This document shows, piece by piece, positions 37,901-50,868 of a stretch of 64,000 nt of DNA. Source of the DNA: Lanius collurio (taxonomy: Eukaryota > Chordata > Aves > Passeriformes > Laniidae); assembly GCA_020086605.1 (NCBI GenBank), contig JACBWW010000047.1:1208414-1272413 (forward strand), in the 5' to 3' direction. The notes beneath the pieces are model-generated. The model saw nothing but the letters and a program-made list of their open reading frames with translations, was not told the origin of the DNA and searched no databases. Position 1 is the first letter of the stretch, and the number at the start of each line of letters is the position of its first letter. The translations under genes and the position numbers were made by a program.

Positions 37901-40900
37901 CCCTAAGGTAAAAATACAATTGGAAACACCGTGGCCATTGGGGAGCATATCTGAGTTCTGCACATTCTGCCAGAATTGCAGCTGATAAGGGAGATGCAGC
38001 CAGCCCCATCTGTCAAGCTGTTACCTTTTACATAAAGGTGAAGACAGCACATTTTAACATCTGGGATTTTTGGATAGGCTTGTCTCCTTCTAAAAAGTCA
38101 CAAGATATCAATTGCACTTATCACTGGAAATCTTGCAGTTTGCACAAGAAAAGCCACAGGCTTTACGTTTATACTAAAATCATGTAAGTATTCTGCATTT
38201 TCTTCTCAAGGATAACACCATTCCCTGTCTTATAATTAAAATCTCCTGTTCTTAGTAGAAGCAAAAAGGCAGAATTGGTTACAGATATCTATTTTTCTAA
38301 TGGCTTGTCTTCTCTGTAAACCATGGGGCATGCCAGTATTACCTTAAAACCAAAACCATAAAATATGTGTTTTTAGATTTTATGCATCACTTACATATCT
38401 TATGTTAGAACTATTATGTCTTAGTCAGCTATTTAATATGTGACCCCTTGCTCTTGCATTCCAATGTCACCAGTGTCACACTATTAAACATTAACTTGAC
38501 AATTATTTTGAAAAACACAACCTGACTTCATTAACCTTTTGTAAGGACCCTGGATGTTAAAATATGACATTACCTTGTTCTAAGCCTAACATGGTGATGC
38601 ACTTCATGCTTTATTGCTCTTAATGCTGTATTAGCAGATACAACTCACCCTTTCATAGAGAAAATGAAATCATTATATATTTACTTGGCTCTTGGGTCTA
38701 AGGTGCAAGTATACTTCAGTGTTTATTATAGAAGCTAAAAAAACATTTTGGGGGGATATTAAATCCTTAATTGCTTTCTGTTTAGAGTTGTCCATTAGCC
38801 ATTACTGCTGAAAACGCTAAAAATACCAACAATGCTTCCATATCCCCAGTGAGACTGAAACTGGGCAGTTGCCCATATTTCTTGCTAATATTCAGGGGAG
38901 GTTTCTTCTCCAAGAATCTTATTTTCCTGAATAATTGGTCTCAGCTGTCCAGTTTGGCCTCTTAATGATTTCAAATATTTTATGATTTAATAAAAGAAAT
39001 TAATAAAATAAGCTTGATACCAATTTCAGCCTAGGGCTTTCTTTTCTCTCATTCTGTACCAGTAGTGAAGATGATTGCTTTTCTAGCAGTAATATTCTTC
39101 CTAAGTATCTTTTCTAGGGAGTGCTGTAGAGTTCATCACTGTGCTCTGAGTTCCTCTTATTTGTCTAGGGACTTTGGGTTTTGTGGTGTTTTGTTTTGTT
39201 TTCATTATGGTTCATGCAAGAACTAAGCTCTAGGCTAAAGATATATAAACAAGACCAGAAATTATGGGGATCTTATCTCTCAAAGTAATTTTTTCTTTAT
39301 TAATTTTTGGTGCTGATGAAATCCCAAGCAATCTCTTTATTTGGTCAATTTAGGAGAAGGAAGAGGTGAAGAAGAGACACTGGCTGTCAGATGGAGACCC
39401 TTCCCATTAACCTTTAGACCAAACTTTAAGGGACACTCAGTGTAGACAAGAACAATATTTCTGAGTAGATGCAGCTCTTTAATCTTTCCTGAAGTGTCCC
39501 TGGGACAAGAGTTTGTGAGTCACTACTCTGTTGCTAGTTGTCAAAAATGGATCTGAACAATGAAAGGGAGGAAAAGCTTTTGTTATTTTCCTGCTCATCT
39601 ACACCTCTTTCCTTTTCCTGTAACTCGTGCTCTGGCTGAGTTGGGATCACCAATGAAACTTCTGTGCTTTGTCTGGAGATGGGCAATGCATTGACTCTGA
39701 AAATAACATCAGGGACAATTATCCATACAATGAACTCCCATGGTAAAGCCCTGGTTGACAAGACTCACTTAAAGGCCACAGGTACAGATCCCTGAGCTGG
39801 GTTTGCTGCTGGTGCCTGAGCCATGCAGCTCTGCCATGCTGTGCACAGGTGTTTCCTCATTTTAGATACATCAGAACTCCAAAGCAGGCACAAACTTGAG
39901 AGGCACGTTAACTCTGCAGAGTGCTGGTGAAACTGCTACAGGAATTCTGTATCTGCTTCTGGTAGGTTTGTTTTTAGCTTACAAGGAGTACAGACCTTGA
40001 AAAATATAAAATTTCTTCTGTCTCTCAGTTATGGGCAACTATGTTTGTCCAGCTGCCTCCTGATTTTTTTATGTACAGGATTCCCTTATCTCCTATCTTC
40101 TTGAAAGTGTCCAGTCAAAGCATGACAGGGGAATGTGTCTAGAAGGATCAAGAAGGATCTTGCTTTGAAAGCATTAGATAAATCAGATCCAAATCACACT
40201 AACAGCTCTGTAAAAAACCTAACTTTCTATTCCCTTGGCCTCTTCCTCAAAGAGAAATGCCCTGAATAAGAATCCACTCTGCTTTGCTTAATCTGTAAGA
40301 ATAACATGCACTCCTGTTTCTTTTCAGTGTAGCTGCAAGCTACATCTCAGGACTGGAATGCCAGTTTCATTGCCTGTACACACCAGGAGGTAAGAGACGG
40401 CAGCTCACAATCAAAAGAATTTCTATTCATCTCATTCTGTGATTGTTGCTTTTACCTCCTAGTATTTAATGATGGGAATGATGGGAAAGCTTTTTTTTTC
40501 TCTCATGCATTGCTATAATGCTTGCAGGTGACTCCTTTGTGAAATAGCAGGACACTTCCAGTGAAGCAGTACATTGTGCTGCTGGAAATAGGCACGTTTT
40601 CTGGAAGTCATTCTCCGGGTAAGACACCAGAATGTCATACCTGCTCTCTTTGTTCCTCCATTTCCCAACTGCGTCCTGTTTGACACAGCAGTGGGCAGAA
40701 TAACCCAGGCTGGTCAGGAACCAGCTGCCAACCTCTGCTGTGGGTACAGCACCTCAGAGGAGCTCAGTGGTGGCCGTTCACAGCAGGGCTGTGTGTGGCA
40801 GCAGAGCTCACTGCCAGTTCTGAGCAGGCTGACAGCTACAGTGGTGACAAACAGAAAACTCAGAGTGTCATTTCAGATACAAACTCTGCTTAGAAAACAA

Positions 40901-43070
40901 TTCTCAGCAAATTGAGCTCACAAAGTGCTCAAGATTGAGACAGTAGAAATAATTTCTATTACTTCCACTCTCATTGCCAAGAGGAATCAAGCCTTCTTGT
41001 GAGAGGGGAACTCTGAATTGATCCAGATACGGAGCTGGGGAGGCAGAGAAGATGAATGTTGCTGGCAGCTGGGCAAAGAGCCAGTGTGCTGTTCTCTTCC
41101 AGACTTTCATGGCTGCACAGAGCATAGCATCTCCCTCTACCATTTAGTAAATTTATGATATCACCAGCTGTTACCAGGGAAACCCAGAAACTACAGATTT
41201 GGATCTTGGCAGCTAGGTATAAAGAGAAAATATCTTGCTCTTTTTGGGGGTCAAAAAGGAAAGCTGAAACAAATTCCAGAACAACTTTGAACTGGAACAA
41301 AATTGAGGTCGATCAGTAATTCCAAACCAAACAATTTACCTGCTAAAGTGACAGTGTGGTCCCTATTATGTTCCTCATAGAAAACAAACATAGGGGATCA
41401 AGTGCAGGACTTGTAACTTCATGCACCTTAAACATACCCTTCAGACTTAAGACCATTACTATTTAATTACAACTTCAGTTCTGATCAGGGGATTTGACAA
41501 GTTGCTGTTAGGGATGTGATATCCTCTCACCACTGATTTTTCAGAAAGTGCTGATTGCCGCTTCTTGAGAAAGAGTTTGCTCGTGTTTCACAGCAAAGGA
41601 AGTATGTAGTGTTGAGTTTTGATAAAATGGTGAGCAAATACCATAACTGTTCTGATGAAATATGTGCTTTTAGTAGCTTTTAAAAATGTGGGCTTTGTGA
41701 GAACTGATGTTTTCAGACATGCATTTTATGACTTTTAGGTGCTTGCGATTTTTGAAGTTATGGAAATCACATTTTTGTCTTTTAGTGGCATTAGTTAACA
41801 TTTTATTTATTTTGCATGTTAAAATGAAAACATTGCTTTTTAAATGGATTATTATTTGAGCACTGAGTAGCTGAGACCCAGCCAATATGAGCTCTTGTGC
41901 AGGTCTGTTTGATTTCATTCACACTGCACAAGATGTACAGATGTGGTGTGTACTTGAGCTACCGAGAAACAAATGCATCTTTGCAACAGATGGAACAAGC
42001 TCAAGTGGGGACTCAAGCTGAACTCAGCTTAACTGCTTTGTCTCTGTTAATGCCCATTAATGTGACTGGAGATCTCAGGTCAGAGAGGTAGAGGCTGTTA
42101 AGCTCACCAGATGTGTAGGAAGATCTGAGACAATCTGTTTGGAGTGCTGCAGGTTCTTGAGTGGACACTGAGCACATTTCTTGCACTGTTCCACAACTCT
42201 TGTCTTAAACAGCACAGGAACATGTTTAACCTGATTTGTGTCCTCCATACTGAAACCCAGGCAAGATCTGCTTGCCAAACAAGGAGTCTCTTTCCCCTGT
42301 TTTGTTGGTGGCCTTGGATCCTGGAACTTCTATGTCACAAGAACAGTTTGCATACAGTCTGGATCTTGTTATTTCAAACATGGTTCAACGTTCTCTGTTG
42401 TGCCTTGTTTCAGTGGGATAATGACCAAGGAAACTGCTGAGACGTGGATGGATTGCCAGGGATATGTCATGAGAAAGCTGTCCAGAGTCCTCTGCCCACA
42501 TGCTGTGATGCTGGCTCACATTTCCAAAGCAGGGTTGCAAACAGAGGAGATCATTAGTGCTCTGAAGAACTTAGCTATCTATGCAAGTTCCTTTTTTATC
42601 CTTTAGAGTGAGTCACTTGGAAAGGCTCCTTTTTTGGTCCTCTTCAGTTCAGCTGCTGGTTCCTTTTGCTTGTATGCCCAGTCACAGCCCTGAGACTTGT
42701 GACTGGGCCTGCAACAGCCATTGGGGCTGCTGTCATGGTTTATCTCTCTGGAGTGGTGGAAATATTATTCTTCTCAATTATTTTTTTTTTTAAGGACATC
42801 AAAGATATTTCTGACAAGGTTGGAATTTAATTCTTGGGAGAATTCACGGACAACCAGGGTGGAATTCCACATGCATTTCAGGTTGCAGATTTGCTCTGAA
42901 ATTCCCATGAGGAAGAAAACCTTTTGTTTTGTGTGGTCATTTCATGGTGTTTGCAGTCTCTGCCATGGTTTTGGAGCTTGCTGCACTTCTGTTGTCTGCA
43001 CATACGTCTCCAGTCCAATTTCCACATGCTGTGTCCACTGGAGCTACTCTTAAGTACTCACAAGGGATCA
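34997..43070. other. AT-rich non-coding stretch, no gene recognised
   Basis: The sequence becomes AT-rich and the frames stay short. A (GA)n run of about seven units lies at 37104-37118. A 10-bp duplication of AGAAGGATCA type lies at 40141-40159. No CR1, SINE, LTR or RNA gene was recognised in these 8 kb, which is plausible for an intergenic desert or a long intron. Confidence 0.45.
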
Positions 43071-43380
43071 GTAGAATCACCAGGTTGGAAGAGACCTTCA
43101 AGATCACCAACTCCAACCCATGCCCTAACACCACCTCAATTAAACCATGGCACTGAGTGCCACATCCAATCTTTTTTCAAGCACATCCAAGGATGGTGAC
43201 TCCACCACCTCCCCAGGCAGACAATTACAGTGCTTCACCACTCTTTCAGTGAAAATCTTTTTCCTAATATCCAACTGAAATTTCCCTTGGTGCAGCTTGA
43301 GACTGTGTCCTCTTGTTCTGTCAGTTGTTGGGTGGAAAAAGAGACCAACCCTCACCTGACCACAACCACCTTTCAGTAGG
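43071..43380 (-). mobile_element. CR1 LINE 3' end, 5'-truncated
   Basis: Read on the plus strand this is the antisense of a chicken-repeat-1 3' region. It opens with the antisense of the CR1 tail (AATCACCAGGTTGGAAGAGA), then carries the typical CR1 words for the short region before the tail, and later CTTTTTCCTAATATCCAACT and the segment matching the end of the reverse-transcriptase frame. Similarity fades at about 43380, so only about 310 bp of a roughly 4.5-kb family remain. This fits the usual 5' truncation of avian CR1 insertions. The copy is dead: it holds no complete frame. Wording suggests a J/Y-like subfamily common in songbirds, but the subfamily is not certain. Confidence 0.9.
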
Positions 43381-46300
43381 AAGTACTTTGGCCCTGTGCA
43401 CACCCCACACAGGCCTTTAGGAAAACAAATCATTATGACAAGACTGCATTAATCAGACTAATATATGATACTTATTATTTTATATACACTACCTCTTATA
43501 ATTGTAAATTACTACAGGGCCTCTTCACATTGTTGCTGATGTACTCCCAATATGTGGTGCAGTGGAACAGGAGGAGCAGTTTTATAGGACATACAGGGAC
43601 AGAAAGACAAGAAGCTTCAACTGGATGGGAACACTGTCCTCTGAAGAAGTTACTTGTGAAGAGCCAGAAAATAAATCATTAAATCTGGTAACTGATGTGA
43701 ACTGGTAACACAAATGGATGCAGCACAATTATCTCCATTTCTTCTGGATGGCACTGTTTTGGAGAAGGTAATAAGGAACATTTCTGCTGTGCTGGTTGTA
43801 TTTATGATAGAGGAAAGCCCCTCTAAGATGACATTCTCTCGTTCTCTTCTGTGACCTTCCAATGTATGTTAGGTCTTGGTTGCTGACTAAGGTAGCAACA
43901 CAGATAATCAGGCTTTTAACGGCCCTATTTCATAAACCTAATAACAACATTAAGAGAAGCTGAGGTGTACTCTGCTCTTATAGTGTATCATTAAAAGAAC
44001 TGATAGCATATTTTCCCTGTAAAAGAGCTCCTAAAAAGTATCTGGGCTGACTTTCAGGCTCCAGTGGGAGGACCATTAGGAGGGAAACCTTCCTGCTTCC
44101 TTCTTTAGAAAGACAAGGACACTGCATGAGAGATACTTTTCAAAGTATGCCTCACCATTAGCCCTGTGCTGAGGGATTTAGTGCCCTGCAGCTAGGAATA
44201 CTTAGAAGTGTCATGCAGAAAAGGGACTGGAGCCAGTTCTGAGTTGCTAAGTTCCTCTAAAGGGATTTTGCCAAAAAAGGAGAAGAATTTACCACCTATT
44301 AGAACATAATTTGGCTGTATTATGCAAGCAATTTAATAAAGTCTCTGTATGTGAGTACTGGCAGTCTTTGAACTGAAAGAAGTAGGGCTGCTTCATCTGC
44401 ACTGAGGAATTTTTGCTGTTGACTTCACTGGAGCCATGGCTCTTCACCAGTTCCACATCCTAAAGGCTTAAAGTGCCCTTAAAAGAGTGACTGCAAATTT
44501 ATAAATCATAATCAGAGTCCTCAGCTGACATGACAACTAGCACCACTCCTGCTCAGGATCTCACCCTGCAAACCTGTAACCCCCTGTCTATAGTACCCAC
44601 TCAGGAGATTGCTTTGTCCCCAGCTATTTTTACTGGAATTTTTTTTGACCATAAAGAGCATCTCCTTCCAAAGGAGTGTTTAAAGGCAAATTATACTCCT
44701 GAGTATGTAGTGTTTCAGTGCTTGGGCTTCAAACACTCTGGAACAGGCTGATTTGTTTAATAGCTGTAGTCCTGACAGGAATGTTTTTAAATTGTGTAAA
44801 CATTCATACTAGTTTTATGGCTTGCTAAACTTTTTATTTTTTTTAATATGGCTACAAATTTAACTTGACAGTGTACTTTCCAAGGCTCCATTAAATAGGG
44901 CCAACTTGCTATTGATAGAGGAATATCTCTGAAATAGCTTTATGATGTCTTGCAATGGAAGACTTTTCATTAACTCTGACTGGAAAAAGAAACCCAACCG
45001 AACACGTATTTGTGAGTGCTTACTGTGCCTTAATGTCTGTGAGACCCCTGCTGGTGGAAAGGGAAAGAGATGGGAACGAAAAATCCAAAGATAATGTAAT
45101 GGAGAAAGGAATTTCTTTTCAAAGTACGTTGTGTTTGCCAGTCACTGTTACTATGCAGCCACCAAAGACCTCAATGCTTTGAAAATTCACACTTACAGGT
45201 TGCAGTTTATTGGTGTTTTCCTCACATAACTGTGTTTTACTCCTCTTCAAGTGTGTCAGTGCTGCTTTAAAAGATCAGTACAAAAATCTTCAGCCACACC
45301 ATCTGGTTTCAGTTTTCCTTAATTTGGTGTCAGCCAAGATCAAGCTCATAAAGTCCTGATAATTAAAAGGGACAGAGTTAAACCTGCTGCATTTTAGGGA
45401 TTCAAGTCTTCCTTATCCTCCTGTAAATTTTGACCTTTACAAAAGGAGCTTCCCCCCTCCCCCACCAAAAAAGTGGAACATAAAGCAAATGTTTGCTACT
45501 TTTCCAGAGGAGCCAGATTCCATGCATTCTGGCTGCTTTTCACTAACACAAAAATTAGTCCAAAATAATTTGTCATTATTTACAAAATGACATTGTATGT
45601 TACTGTAACAATAACAGCTATCTCGGCCCTTTGAAGGTCATATTTTCTCAAGAAATGTCAATCTAATAGGCAAAACACTGATCATGATGACCTTGGGAAA
45701 ATACAACCTCAATAAAGTAGTGAATGTTTGTGATTATTTTGAAATTTCCTGGCTGGAACAGTTTCCCATTGAGGCAATTTGTGCTTGTGTCACACCCCAC
45801 GGAGAGGTTCTCTTGCTTGCCCTGTCTGCAGCTTGGATCCTGAAGAGGTAACAAAGCAGCAGGGGCAGCTTTAGTCCCCTCTACTGAGGAGTTCCCTGGG
45901 GAAGAAAAATGTGCTGTGCATAAAAAAACCTCTGTAACTCTTGTTTGATTCTCTGCCTGATGATGGGACTAAACAGAGCTGGGGTGGGTACTAATCCATG
46001 CCATGTAGGCTTGTTTCCTCTGTTCCCAGGAGCGTGACTGAGCCTTGGGAACAGTTGCTTAGTGGGATCATTGAAAAGGCTTGATGAGCTGCTGAATTCT
46101 TCCTTGTCTAGTTTCCTTTGTCTAGGTTGCTTCAAATTATCACTGAACTTTATTATTTTTATACACACACAACTTTTAAATCCACATAGATGACACTTTT
46201 TATGCTGAAAATGCATTACAGACTTCTCAGACCTTGCAGCTGGTTGAGCACCAGTGAAGAAAATGAATTTGGTAACTGAGCTGGGAAGAAAGGTGCTTGG

Positions 46301-46904
46301 AGATGCAGTTTCTAATTCTTTCTTGTAGATATTCCCATCAGATCATACAAAGAATTCTTCCTGTCTATATTAAGAAAGAAACAGGAGAATATAACATTTT
46401 AAAAAAGTCTTTAAAAATTAAAACATTTGGGACCTTAATTAAATGTACTGTGAGAAAAATGTGCAGTTCACTTACAGCTATTGACTTGAGGTTTATACAG
46501 TATTGCCAAGTCCTGGAATGAATAAAGCTTTCATGTTGGAGCATTTGTTTGGTGCATTTCCTTAGGCTGAAGCAATGAGAAAACACATACCTAGATTCTC
46601 CATATGTACTAAAAAGAAGGGGTTTGGATTTCAAGTAATGAAGATGTCTTGTTTAAAACTTGCAGTTCTCTTGAGAGAAAATTTTCAATCGGTTCCTTGA
46701 AAATTCAGGAGTTTTCAAGAATTGTGTGGGATGAAAAACAGCATCTTGTAAAGTCTGCATTTTGGGTGACATCTCATAACATGTAGTTGAGATGTGGGTC
46801 TTCAGCCTCACTCTGATCGCAGACTAACCTGCTGGATTCTGCTAAAGACCCACTGTGGAAGCATCAGCGGAGCTTTGGTTCCTCATCATGAACGTTCTCC
46901 TTAT
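43381..46904. other. AT-rich non-coding stretch, no gene recognised
   Basis: Short chance frames only. No repeat family was recognised. The DNA is plain up to the start of the CpG-rich segment. Confidence 0.45.
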
Positions 46905-47297
46905 TTGTAACTGCAGCGCACAGCCGCTTGTCCACTGCTTTTCACCCGTTCACTTCTTTTTCTGCGTGTTCCAAAGTGCCGTCATCTGCCAAGGAAGCCT
47001 CCCTGTTCCTCCAGCGGTCCCTCGCACCTTCCGTGCGGGATGTTTTCCCGTGGGACCGTGTGTTGGTCCCGCGCTGGGACGGGAGCGCCGGGAGCGCCGG
47101 GCGGCAGCGGCCGCGGGGCCCTCTGGCGGCGGCGGCACAGCCGCGGTTCGCATCCTGCGCCTGGCACGGACACAGCCGCTCGGGTTCCGGGCTGGAACAC
47201 GCTCGGGAAGTCTCACAACACGTTTCTCAAGCGCAAGAATGTTTGCTGTTCCTTCCTGTGATCGGCACAGGTACTGTGAAAACACGGTTCGCTTTCC
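46905..47297. promoter_or_regulatory. CpG island
   Basis: CpG becomes frequent from about 46905 and is very dense at 47014-47215, where I count about 30 CpGs in about 200 bp. That stretch includes a GGGCGG Sp1-type box at 47099-47104, a GCGGCCGC site at 47107-47114, a repeated GGGAGCGCC word and a GGC-repeat. The surrounding tens of kilobases are CpG-poor and AT-rich. Such islands usually mark vertebrate promoters or first exons. Long frames are open on both strands here (up to 151 codons plus, 111 minus), as expected when stops are rare, so they are not taken as genes. CAG followed by GTACTG near 47270 could be a donor for a plus-strand first exon. The island ends where the LTR begins at 47298. 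Confidence 0.7.
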
Positions 47298-47407
47298 TGT
47301 GAGAATTTAAAAGTTTAATAGAAAGACGATCAGATATGCAGAAATAAAGCAAAGAGATTGCGGCCAAGAGCACACCTGAGACCACCCCTACACACCTGGG
47401 GTAGTCT

Positions 47408-47417
47408 CCTTTTTATA
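47408..47417 (-). promoter_or_regulatory. LTR TATA box
   Basis: TATAAAAAGG on the minus strand. Transcription from it would start about 25-30 bp further on, near 47380, and run toward the CpG island. Confidence 0.6.
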
Positions 47418-47582
47418 CAGTTTTTACTGTCTATTCTTTATGCATATTCAAACTTTTCCAGGAGCTGTTCTGCATAGCCACTCCTCGGGTCCGCCTTTTT
47501 AGAGCATGTGCATTTCCTGGCCTTGTGGTTTTATATCTCTTGATTTCTGGGCTTGGGTTTCTTAATTCCCCAGACAGTGAGG

Positions 47583-47725
47583 GTTGATAACGGCTTTGTC
47601 CTCTTTATTCTTCACACATAGCGTTGATAACAGTTTTGGGCCTCCTCGTCCTTTATGCAGAGTGTTGATAGTAGCCCTGGGCCTCTTTCGTTCTTCACAC
47701 AGAGTGTTGATGGTGACTTTGGGCC
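47583..47725 (-). repeat. Tandem repeat array in the LTR U3 region, unit 40-42 bp
   Basis: Units begin with GTTGAT on the plus strand at 47583, 47623, 47664 and 47706, giving periods of 40, 41 and 42 bp with a partial fourth copy. The copies have diverged by several substitutions. Repeated U3 blocks of this type commonly act as retroviral enhancers. Confidence 0.85.
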
Positions 47726-47732
47726 CCATTCC

Positions 47733-50531
47733 CTGTCCCCTTGGAGGTTATCTTACCTGTTCAGGTAGTTGAAACTTACTTGCTGAACTCTTGCTAAAAG
47801 AGAGAAAACTACATCTACACAGCAGAAGCATTTCTAACACTATTATTCATCTTAATGCCTGCGAAAAGCCAACAATAAAATATGCATTTATAACAGGTAC
47901 TGCTACTGACACATTTGGTTTTACAGTGACACAGGGTCACCTGCAGGAGCAGCTGGTACCTGGGGTCTCCCAGAGGTCTGGGAGTAGCAGAGGAAAGAAG
48001 TAAGGACATACCAAGAGGGGCAGTACTCAGAAATGCAGGTATTGCTGCTATTATGTAGACAGAGAGGACATGAAGCAGATGGAAATCAGAACTGTTTCAA
48101 GAAATACCAGAACTATTGGTGAACACGACTGCAACTGCAGATAGAGGGAGATAGTCACAAAACAAGGCAGGAAAAAAAAATAAAAGGGCATAAGAAGAAA
48201 GATGAGGACTCTGTTTCCAAGATGTGATTTGTGATGTGATGTGAACATTAAACAATAGCCTCAAATTGAAACAGAGGCTATACTATTGCATGTAATGAGA
48301 GAGGCTGGGAAGGAAAAGTATCCAAAGACAGAAAAACATATCTGGGTTGGAAAAATTCTCCAGGGAGAACATCACAAAGACTGACCTCATGATGGCCTTT
48401 AACAAAAGTCAAAGTTGTGAAGATCTAGCAAATTTTTTATTTTTATGTTTTTTAACTCTGAGGCTCTATGTTGGAACTACTGTATTAGAAATGTCACCGT
48501 TTTAAAGCAAAATTAGTTACAAATACTTCTTAGATGAACATTCAAAATTACTGTTACTATGTTGCAGTCTTTCAGGTAATTTTGTCTTTATTTGAGGACA
48601 CACAATTTTCATGTAGATTGTGGGTAGTTCTGCACATTTTGGGCAGGCCCATCACAGGTCCTTAACTGTCCTGTATGTACTTCACACCACACAAATGGAC
48701 ACTACACTGATGACCTAAGCTTGTTCTTTAGAAATAATTTTTTATTCCTAATAAAACACAATGTCTTCTTTTAGGCACTGAGTTCTATGAATATGTCACC
48801 TATTTAGATCTTCAATGTGATTTTTCCTACTTCAGAACTACACCACCAACAGGAGAAAATATGCATCAGTTCTCATCACCTCCAGTGCTATTTGTATTTG
48901 CCATTATTTGAGAGTAAGGAACATGTAGGTGTGTATTTCTGAAATATTCCCAGCAACACTTTCTATGAGTAACCAAACCGGAAGCAATGCATTCCCATTT
49001 TTGAAGAAAATTTATTTTTTTTGTCAGCAAGTATGTCAGTAGTTTGTCCATCCCAGTTGCTTTCTCTAGGACTGTTTATCTTAGATGTGTTAAAAAAAGA
49101 TTTGGACAAAACTGGAGGAAGAGCTGACCTCAAAAAGGGTGTGACAAGAAGCTGAGCAGACAAGAGTGAAGGGAGCATCTGATCCCTCAGTTTCTCAGGT
49201 ACCCTCAGTAAAGCTGCATGTGTTTCTCAAAGGCACATGCCAACGGGAGCTACTGTGTTTGTTCCACGGAAATTACCATGAAGGCAATTTTCCTTTATCA
49301 TTTACTTGCCATTAATTCAAATTTCCATTTCAGTGGGAGAAACTACCTTCTCAAGAAAAGTTCTCAGTGAGCCTGCAATCTGTCTTGTAGATTTTTCTGC
49401 TTCTCCCCGTGCTGTGACTTTGTATGACCAGTTTTACTCAGTGTTGCCTAGACTTATATTATGCACTATAAAGGAGAACTGTGTGATTCCCAATCTCCAG
49501 CTCATGCCCTGTTACATTTGTTTTTCCCAGCATTTTTGGTAAGGCTTTGCTTTGTTACCCACTGCACTGCGTTGGGATCTCCTCCACAGAGTTTTCCTCC
49601 TGGACTGAATTTTAATCATGGGTGTGTGTTCTTGCAGCTGTGTGCAGGCATGCACTCACACACAAGTGTTTGAAATTACCCTCACTAGCTTCAAAGCCAT
49701 AAAGTGGGTTTGGTCACCATGAACAGGAGAAAACTGTAAGGATCAGGTAACTCAACTGGGCACAAAACTGGACTGAAGAGAAAAGGTAACTATAGAGACA
49801 GGGATTTCCCCTGGTAAAGAGGAATTAAATTACCACCATGACTCAATAAATCTGGGCAAAGGTTCCAATCTGGGATTAGTTTCTAAGGTCCCTGTCTATA
49901 AGACTTTTAATTGACAGGCTGGTGGTTTTCAACATGAGTTCACTTCCAAATGCAAGAGAACTAGCAGTAACAGGGGTAGTATAAAATACAGATTGATTCA
50001 TCCAAATGAGGTAACTGGACTTAGAAAAAGACTTCATCTCTCTAGGAAAAGCTGTCTCCTGTAGTTTAGCTTCCTCAGATGTAGGAACTCTGGCAAGGAG
50101 AAGTTTGACTATCCACTTCTGTAACTATGACAAACCTTGCGTCAGGGAATCCAGTGTATTTCACTTGTGTCTTCTGAGCATTTAAAGAGAAATTCTTGGC
50201 TCTCATGGGCTCCATAAAAGCCCTGAACACAGCTTCTGGCCCCTGTGGAAAGTCCCTGCTTTCAGGTGCTGCAGGGATTACAGCTGGGAGGAGCACTGAC
50301 TGCTATGGAAAGTGTGAGAAGGCATCCTGAGAGCTCCCAACAGGGCCATAAACCTGAGCAGAGACTCTCATGGGGAGTGGCAGCTTGAACAGAGGTGTCT
50401 GAAAGAGAGGATTGGCATTGTTGTGTAAAAGGAGGCCATGAAGTAGCCTTATTTTAGTTTATCTGGAGGTGAGGCCTAGGGAAAGACCCAAGGCAGGCTA
50501 ACCAAAAGTGGTGAGAATCCTGGTTTTCTAC
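47733..50531. other. Non-coding stretch, no gene recognised
   Basis: No retroviral coding remnant continues past the LTR. Only short frames and a T/A-rich block near 48420-48620 are seen. The stretch ends at the assembly gap. Confidence 0.45.
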
Positions 50532-50868
50532 NNNNNNNNNNNNNNNNNNNNNNNNNNNNNNNNNNNNNNNNNNNNNNNNNNNNNNNNNNNNNNNNNNNNN
50601 NNNNNNNNNNNNNNNNNNNNNNNNNNNNNNNNNNNNNNNNNNNNNNNNNNNNNNNNNNNNNNNNNNNNNNNNNNNNNNNNNNNNNNNNNNNNNNNNNNNN
50701 NNNNNNNNNNNNNNNNNNNNNNNNNNNNNNNNNNNNNNNNNNNNNNNNNNNNNNNNNNNNNNNNNNNNNNNNNNNNNNNNNNNNNNNNNNNNNNNNNNNN
50801 NNNNNNNNNNNNNNNNNNNNNNNNNNNNNNNNNNNNNNNNNNNNNNNNNNNNNNNNNNNNNNNNNNNN
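50532..50868. other. Assembly gap of 337 N
   Basis: All bases are N. Frames that appear to cross it are artefacts. The non-round length suggests an estimated gap size rather than a fixed placeholder. Confidence 0.99.

Larger units (their letters stand above)
47298..47728 (-). mobile_element. Solo endogenous retrovirus LTR
   Basis: On the minus strand the element starts TGGGGCCC and ends TTCTCACA, the TG...CA ends of a retroviral LTR. It is flanked by a 4-bp direct repeat TTCC (47294-47297 and 47729-47732) that fits a target-site duplication. Reading minus, U3 starts with about three and a half copies of a 40-42-bp repeat. A TATAAAAAGG box follows at 47417-47408, and an ATTAAA polyadenylation signal lies near the 3' end (47319-47314). 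No tRNA primer-binding site and no gag, pol or env remnant borders it, so it is read as a solo LTR of about 431 bp left by recombination. Family not assigned; a 4-bp duplication is usual for gammaretrovirus-like (class I) elements. Its promoter points into the CpG island. A purine-rich run outside 47729 means an alternative boundary is possible. Confidence 0.72.

Noticed and set aside
46855..47310. 151-codon plus frame and 111-codon minus frame in the CpG island
   Set aside because: Stops are rare in GC-rich DNA; Ala/Gly/Arg-rich translations open on both strands point to composition, not a protein.
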